DNA of 56,714 nucleotides from contig CAYMJA010000004.1 in NCBI GenBank assembly GCA_964391095.1, forward strand, positions 1-56,714. The letters are read 5' to 3'. Source of the stretch: CAYMJA01 sp964391095. Its GTDB lineage: Bacteria > Patescibacteriota > Minisyncoccia > Minisyncoccales > GWA2-38-27. The notes below the pieces were generated by a model. The model did no database searches, was not told the origin of the DNA, and worked only from the letters and a program-made list of their open reading frames with translations. How positions within the stretch are numbered: the stretch's first letter is position 1; every line of letters begins with the position of its first letter. The position numbers and the translations under genes were made by a program. Of the stretch, positions 52,805 through 56,714 are shown one piece after another.

Positions 52805-54487
52805 CTAATAGCCCATTGGAGGCATTTGGGGAGGACTCCCTTTCTTCTCTTTTTCGGGCTGTTCAGCAACAACAACTTCGGTGGTTAAAAACATACCAGC
52901 AGCAGAAACAGCATTCTGAAGAGCAGACCTAACCACTTTGGTAGGGTCAATAATCCCAGATTCCATCAGGTTTTCATAATTGAGAGTTTCGGCATTAAAA
53001 CCAAACCCCTCTTTACCCTCCTTCACTTTTTGAGCTACTACTGCTCCATCAACTCCGGCATTCTGAGCAATCTGTCTTAGGGGGTCTTCTAAAATCTTCT
53101 TTAAAATATTAATTCCTGTCTTTTCATCCCCGCCTGCAACGCTTTGCGTGGCAATGCGGGCAGGTTCTTTGATTTTCTCTCTGCCTTTGTCTGTTGAAGC
53201 GAGTAATTCGTCCAAAACTAAACTTGCTCTTAGCAAAGCTACTCCTCCACCAGGAATAACTCCTTCTTCCACTGCTGCTTTAGTTGCCGAAAGGGCGTCT
53301 TCTGCTTTATGTTGTTTTGCTTTCTGTTCAACTTCAGTAGCCGCTCCAACTTTAATCACTGCTACTCCTCCGGTTAGTTTTGCTAATCTTCCTTGTAATT
53401 TTTCTTTATCAAATTCAGATTCAGCAACCGCAAGCTCTTTTTTAATCTGATTAGTCCGTGCTTCAATATCTTCTTTTTTTCCTCTACCCTCAATAATTGT
53501 AGTATTCTCTTTAAAGGAAATAATCTTCCTAGCCGAACCTAACATTTTCATTTCAGTGTTCTCTAATTTTAAACCAACTTCTTCTGAAATCACCTGGGTT
53601 CCAGCAACACAGGCAATATCCTGAAGCATTTCTTTTTTTCTATCTCCAAACCCGGGAGCTTTAACCGCTAAAACGTTAAAAGTTCCTCGAAGTTTATTAA
53701 TTACCAGTGTAGCAAGGGCTTCTCCTTCTATATCTTCTGCAATAATTACTAATTCTTTTTTGCCACTCTGGGCTATTTTCTCTAACAAAGGCAAAATTTC
53801 GTTTAAGGCAGATATTTTTTTGTCGGTAATCAAAATATAAGGATCTTCATAAACTGCTTCCATTCTTTCTGTATTAGTAATCATATAAGGAGAGATATAT
53901 CCTTGGTCAAATTGGAGCCCTTTAACAGTTTCCTTCTGAAGACCAAAGGTTTTTGATTCCTCAATTGTGATTACCCCATCCTTGCCGACTTCTTCCATAA
54001 CCTCAGCAATTAAGTTACCGATTTCTTTACTCTCAGCAGAAATAGTTGCTACTTGAGCCCTTTCCTCTTTAGTGGTAACTCTCTTGGTCATTTTCTTTAA
54101 CTGTTCTACTACTTTTTCTGCTCCCTTGTCAATCCCTCTTTTTAGAGCCAAAGGATTAGCCCCAGCGGCTACGTTTTTTAGACCTTCTGAAATTACAGAT
54201 TGGGCTAAAATTACAGCGGTAGTAGTACCATCTCCAGCTGCTTCATTGGTTTTTTCAGCCACTTCTTTAACAATCTCGGCTCCAAGATTCTCAATTTTAT
54301 CTTCTAATTCAATTTCCTTGGCAATAGTCACCCCATCATTAGTAATGGTAGGCACTCCAAAACCTTTATCTAAAACAACATTTCTCCCTTTGGGACCAAT
54401 AGTGACTTTAACTGCATTAGCTAATTTATCCACTCCCATTTTTAATTTTTTTCGGGCTTCTTCTTGATATTTAATTTGTTTAGGCAT
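52805..54487 (-). CDS. groL: Chaperonin GroEL (60 kDa)
   Basis: ATP-driven folding chamber that works with GroES. The 560 residues match GroEL: VTIGPKGRNVVLDKGFG near 30, NDGVTIAKEIELED, GDGTTTAVILAQSV near 85, VAGGV-type ATP and substrate elements, and IPGGGVALLRA near 410. The end is SPPQMPPMGY instead of the Gly-Met tail. ATG 54487 is chosen (MPKQIKYQEEARKKL); longer versions run into a palindromic repeat. A GC-rich element adds ARIATQSVAGG near 445. A long palindrome separates it from groS. Confidence 0.96.
   Translation of the reverse strand: MPKQIKYQEEARKKLKMGVDKLANAVKVTIGPKGRNVVLDKGFGVPTITNDGVTIAKEIELEDKIENLGAEIVKEVAEKTNEAAGDGTTTAVILAQSVISEGLKNVAAGANPLALKRGIDKGAEKVVEQLKKMTKRVTTKEERAQVATISAESKEIGNLIAEVMEEVGKDGVITIEESKTFGLQKETVKGLQFDQGYISPYMITNTERMEAVYEDPYILITDKKISALNEILPLLEKIAQSGKKELVIIAEDIEGEALATLVINKLRGTFNVLAVKAPGFGDRKKEMLQDIACVAGTQVISEEVGLKLENTEMKMLGSARKIISFKENTTIIEGRGKKEDIEARTNQIKKELAVAESEFDKEKLQGRLAKLTGGVAVIKVGAATEVEQKAKQHKAEDALSATKAAVEEGVIPGGGVALLRASLVLDELLASTDKGREKIKEPARIATQSVAGGDEKTGINILKKILEDPLRQIAQNAGVDGAVVAQKVKEGKEGFGFNAETLNYENLMESGIIDPTKVVRSALQNAVSAAGMFLTTEVVVAEQPEKEKKGSPPQMPPMGY
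53129..53164 (-). repeat. GC-rich REP-like element inside groL (twin in dprA)
   Basis: On the coding strand it begins CCTGCCCGCAT and ends CGTTGCAGGCGGG, as in dprA, but with a shorter centre (ACGC-AAA-GCGT hairpin). Translated as PARIATQSVAGG in the GroEL equatorial/intermediate region. Confidence 0.7.
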
Positions 54488-54611
54488 ACAAACTCGACAC
54501 CAATACACTAATGAAACACGAATGACACTAATAATTTATTCGTCTGGCCTATCCGTAAGGCTATTTACATCTATTCGTGTTATTAGTGTCAATTCGTGTA
54601 TTAGTGTCGTA
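54488..54611. repeat. 124-base palindromic element between groS and groL
   Basis: Both arms are built from TTAGTGTC/ATTCGTGT-type units (ACACTAAT, ACACGAAT); they are long imperfect inverted copies around a GGCCT-ATCCGT-AAGGC hairpin. It fills the whole gap from the groS stop to the groL start and leaves groL without an SD. Confidence 0.7.
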
Positions 54612-54902
54612 TTAATCAATAATTGCTAAAATATCTTCTTGCTTTGCGATTAAATAGTTTTTATTCTCAACCTTTATTTCGTTTGGACCATATTTCGTAA
54701 ACAAAACTTTATCTCCAGGTTTTACTGTAATAGGGATAACTTTCCCTGAAGCTGTTTTGCGGCCGGGTCCTACTGCAATTACTTTCCCTTGTTCAGGCCT
54801 CTCTTGTTCAGCGGTCTGGGGAAGTAAAATACCTGTTTCTGTCCTTTCTTCTTCTTTTATTGGTTCAATAAGTATATGGTCTGAAAGTGGCTTTATCTTC
54901 AT
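54612..54902 (-). CDS. groS: Co-chaperonin GroES
   Basis: 10 kDa lid for GroEL, 96 residues. IKPLSDHILIEPIKEEERTE, TGILLPQTAEQERPEQGKVI (mobile loop then AVGPG), and GDKVLFTKYGPNEIKVENKN are as expected. ATG 54902 is chosen; an upstream frame runs into the heptamer hairpin. First gene of groS-groL; the promoter lies at 55007-55034, and no CIRCE operator (TTAGCACTC) was found, so HrcA-type control is not visible. Confidence 0.95.
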   Translation of the reverse strand: MKIKPLSDHILIEPIKEEERTETGILLPQTAEQERPEQGKVIAVGPGRKTASGKVIPITVKPGDKVLFTKYGPNEIKVENKNYLIAKQEDILAIID

Positions 54903-54907
54903 AATTT

Positions 54908-54978
54908 CAGCACACAGCGAACAGTACACAGCGAACAATATCTAATTTATTTTGTTCATTGTTCATTGTTCATTGTTT
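54908..54978. repeat. Heptamer repeat hairpin in groS leader (twin of 5296-5358)
   Basis: CAGCGAA/CAGTACA-type heptamers face three TTGTTCA heptamers. About 39 bases are identical to the rpsU leader element, and both copies sit directly before a start codon. Confidence 0.75.
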
Positions 54979-55006
54979 ACTTTAGTTAATAATTGTCTAA
55001 CATTCT

Positions 55007-55034
55007 ATTTTAAGGATAAGAGAAAAAAAGTCAA
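55007..55034 (-). promoter_or_regulatory. Promoter of groS-groL
   Basis: Minus-strand TTGACT (55029-55034), 16-base spacer, TAAAAT (55007-55012). Confidence 0.6.
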
Positions 55035-55064
55035 GTACTTGTCTAAAACATAATGCCACTCCAT

Positions 55065-55098
55065 TAAAAAAACCCAAGGAAGATCGAAAATCCTTGGG
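55065..55098 (-). terminator. Intrinsic terminator of leuA
   Basis: CCCAAGGA pairs with TCCTTGGG on the minus strand and seven T follow, 22 bases past the stop. Confidence 0.9.
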
Positions 55099-55119
55099 CT
55101 ATTTGAAGTATTTGCTACT

Positions 55120-56673
55120 TCATACATTTCTTGCTTTTACTGGGACTTGAAGAAGATGGTTAATTGCAGCTACTAATGCTTTGGCAAAAGCGAAAGCAAT
55201 ATCAGTATCGCTGCCCCGACCATATCCTATCTGTCCATTGCTTTCCACTCGAAGAGTTACTAAACCAACAGCTTCAACTCCTCCAGTTGCTTTTCCAACA
55301 TTGAAATCCTTAAGTTCTAATTCTGCTTTAAGAATTCCTTGACGGGAAACAGCTTTGACAACAGCATCCCAAATCGAAGCAACCGGACCGTTTCCGCTTC
55401 CTGAGGCTTCGAACTCAATTCCATTTTGGGAAAGAGTTACTGTCGCTGATAATCTATCCTCAACCCGGTGATAATCAACTCTCCGCACCACAATTAAATG
55501 CGTGACCACAGCTTCTCTTTTTGTCAAAATTTCCTGAACCAACAAATGAAGGTCGTCATTATAGACATAGATTTTGCTGTCAGCCAAATCAGTAAACTTT
55601 TTATAGATTCTCTCTAAAAACTCTTTATCCACCTGATAACCCAAATTTTCCAATCTAAACTTCAAAGCGCGCTTGCCAGAATGTTTGGTCAAGGGCATAG
55701 ATTCACCTTCCCAGCCAACATCTTCTGGTCTCATAATTTCATATGTAGCTCTATCTTTTAAAACTCCATCAGCGTGGATTCCAGCACCATGTCTAAAAAC
55801 ATTTCCTCCTACAATTGATAGATTATCGGGAATAGGTTTGCCAATTACCGAAGCTACCAATCTTGCTGTTCTACCAAGTTCTGTAGTATCAAGAGCAACT
55901 TGAACTTTGTAGTAATCGCTTCTTGTTCTTAAAGCCATCACTACGGCTTCTAATTGAGCATTACCTGCTCTTTCTCCGATTCCTAAAACACAACACTCTA
56001 ATTGCCGGATTCCTGCTTCCACACCAGATAGAGTATTAGCTATTGCTAACCCTAAATCGTTGTGACAATGAGCAGAAAGAACTACTGAATTCAACTCGGG
56101 TACTTTTTCTCTAAGATATTTTATCAAGTTGTAATATTCTCTTCCGACACTATAGCCGACAGTATCTGGAATATTAATTGTTGTTGCTCCAGCTGTAATA
56201 GCTGCTTTAACAACTTCTGCCAAAAATTCTCTTCCGCTTCTTGCCGCATCTTCAGGAGAAAATTCAACATCATCAACATATTTTTTGGCCAAGGCAACAG
56301 ATTGCGCTACCATTTCTAAAATCTCGTCTGGAGATTTCCGAAGTTTCTTTTCCATATGGACATCAGAAGTAGCAACAAAAGTGTGAATCCGAGGAGTTTT
56401 TTTTGCTCTCTCCAATACCTGGGCGGCTCTTCTAATATCTTCCTCTTTCGTCCGCGCCAAAGCGCAAATAGTCGGTCCTAAGACTGATTGAGAAATCTTT
56501 GAAACCGCCTCAAACTCTCCTTCTGAAGCAATAGGAAAACCTGCTTCAATGACATCAACCCCTAATCTGGCTAACTGTTTAGCCACCAGAATCTTAGAAC
56601 TCACATCCATTTTACAACCAGGCGATTGCTCGCCATCTCTTAAGGTGGTGTCAAAAATCACTATCTTCTTCAT
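55120..56673 (-). CDS. leuA: 2-isopropylmalate synthase (LeuA-type acyltransferase)
   Basis: Condenses acetyl-CoA with 2-oxoisovalerate in the first step of leucine synthesis. The TIM barrel has FDTTLRDGEQSPGCKMD near 6, FVATSDVHMEKKLRKS, EFSPEDAARS and the metal-binding SAHCHNDLGLAIANTL near 205. The C-terminal LeuA dimerisation/regulatory domain is present (from about 390, ending VPVKARNV). Two ATG codons each have an AAAGGAGAA site: 56673, which starts directly at MKKIVIFDTTL, and 56700, nine residues longer. A specific role outside leucine synthesis (citramalate or homocitrate type) cannot be excluded. No other leucine gene is in view. Confidence 0.9.
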   Translation of the reverse strand: MKKIVIFDTTLRDGEQSPGCKMDVSSKILVAKQLARLGVDVIEAGFPIASEGEFEAVSKISQSVLGPTICALARTKEEDIRRAAQVLERAKKTPRIHTFVATSDVHMEKKLRKSPDEILEMVAQSVALAKKYVDDVEFSPEDAARSGREFLAEVVKAAITAGATTINIPDTVGYSVGREYYNLIKYLREKVPELNSVVLSAHCHNDLGLAIANTLSGVEAGIRQLECCVLGIGERAGNAQLEAVVMALRTRSDYYKVQVALDTTELGRTARLVASVIGKPIPDNLSIVGGNVFRHGAGIHADGVLKDRATYEIMRPEDVGWEGESMPLTKHSGKRALKFRLENLGYQVDKEFLERIYKKFTDLADSKIYVYNDDLHLLVQEILTKREAVVTHLIVVRRVDYHRVEDRLSATVTLSQNGIEFEASGSGNGPVASIWDAVVKAVSRQGILKAELELKDFNVGKATGGVEAVGLVTLRVESNGQIGYGRGSDTDIAFAFAKALVAAINHLLQVPVKARNV

Positions 56674-56714
56674 TGACGTGGTTTCTCCTTTGTTTCTCAT
56701 GGGTCTTCTCCTTT

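Noticed and set aside
52687..52875. Small minus-strand frame overlapping the end of groL
   Set aside because: It is read in another frame of groL codons, has no ribosome site, and shows no protein-like pattern.
54903..55060. CIRCE/HrcA operator before groS
   Set aside because: TTAGCACTC is absent; a TTAG...CTAA inverted pair near 54980-55000 is too short and of the wrong sequence.
1..56714. CRISPR array
   Set aside because: The tandem repeats have units of seven bases without spacers, and no cas gene is present.
1..56714. Recoded TGA (code 25 of Gracilibacteria)
   Set aside because: TGA ends several well-defined genes, such as ftsA, yqeY and smpB, and no conserved Gly or Trp falls on in-frame TGA.

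Overview
The window looks like a stretch of a Candidate Phyla Radiation (Patescibacteria, most likely Parcubacteria-type) chromosome. The reasons are the low-GC coding sequence, the dense short-spaced gene order, a ComEC with no metallo-beta-lactamase domain, a short FtsZ, a dimer-type glycyl-tRNA synthetase, a tRNA and a tmRNA with no encoded CCA, and a gene set that is almost entirely information processing, envelope and division. TGA is used as a stop (for example in ftsA and smpB), so this is the standard code and not the recoded Gracilibacteria/Absconditabacteria code. No rRNA, CRISPR array, insertion sequence or phage module was seen.

Layout. Positions 1-7626 (minus strand) hold a partial coiled-coil gene, comEC, ftsZ-ftsA, ybeY, yqeY, rpsU, a HIT protein, hisS and lepB. 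Positions 7721-12438 hold pth, a divergent two-gene accessory operon, dprA, topA and tRNA-Leu(CAA). Positions 12560-15353 form an accessory island: a copy of the tRNA-Leu 3' tail, a small orphan gene, a pilin-like protein, and a second pilin-like N-terminus fused to a NamZ/DUF1343 exo-muramidase domain. The last two share a duplicated promoter and leader. Positions 15360-21998 hold PAP2, folD, glyA, a Sua5/TsaC protein, a nucleotidyltransferase and leuS. Positions 22091-26607 alternate separately transcribed accessory genes (receiver protein, a protein with a diversity-prone C-terminus, a Gre-like factor) with tatD and metG. Positions 26621-29333 hold a Gfo/Idh-DegT-Nudix operon. Positions 29436-43305 hold transport, an M16 peptidase, a glycosyltransferase, glyQS, a surface protein, recO, a Ca/Na exchanger, ileS and argS. 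The plus-strand block 43405-45281 is smpB-ssrA-infC-rpmI-rplT. Positions 45335-56700 return to the minus strand with a glutaminase-dead purF, repair and Nudix genes, polX, greA under a structured leader, groS-groL and leuA.

Two themes stand out. First, many intergenic spaces, and the coding regions of at least ten housekeeping genes (comEC, pth, dprA, topA, leuS, metG, glyQS, recO, ileS, argS, a Nudix gene, a DUF72 gene and groL), carry palindromic elements or tandem heptanucleotide repeats. In genes they are translated in frame as extra peptides. Between genes they abut start or stop codons. This recalls Rickettsia palindromic elements and cyanobacterial heptamer STRR repeats, but in a CPR genome. 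Second, accessory genes have near-consensus promoters, strong AGGAGG ribosome sites and their own terminators, while most housekeeping genes lack an obvious Shine-Dalgarno sequence.

The most exciting gene is the pilin-NamZ fusion. It would place an exo-acting peptidoglycan hydrolase on a type IV pilus-like anchor, which fits an episymbiont that must deal with another cell's wall. All functions are inferred from sequence reading only; no database search was run.
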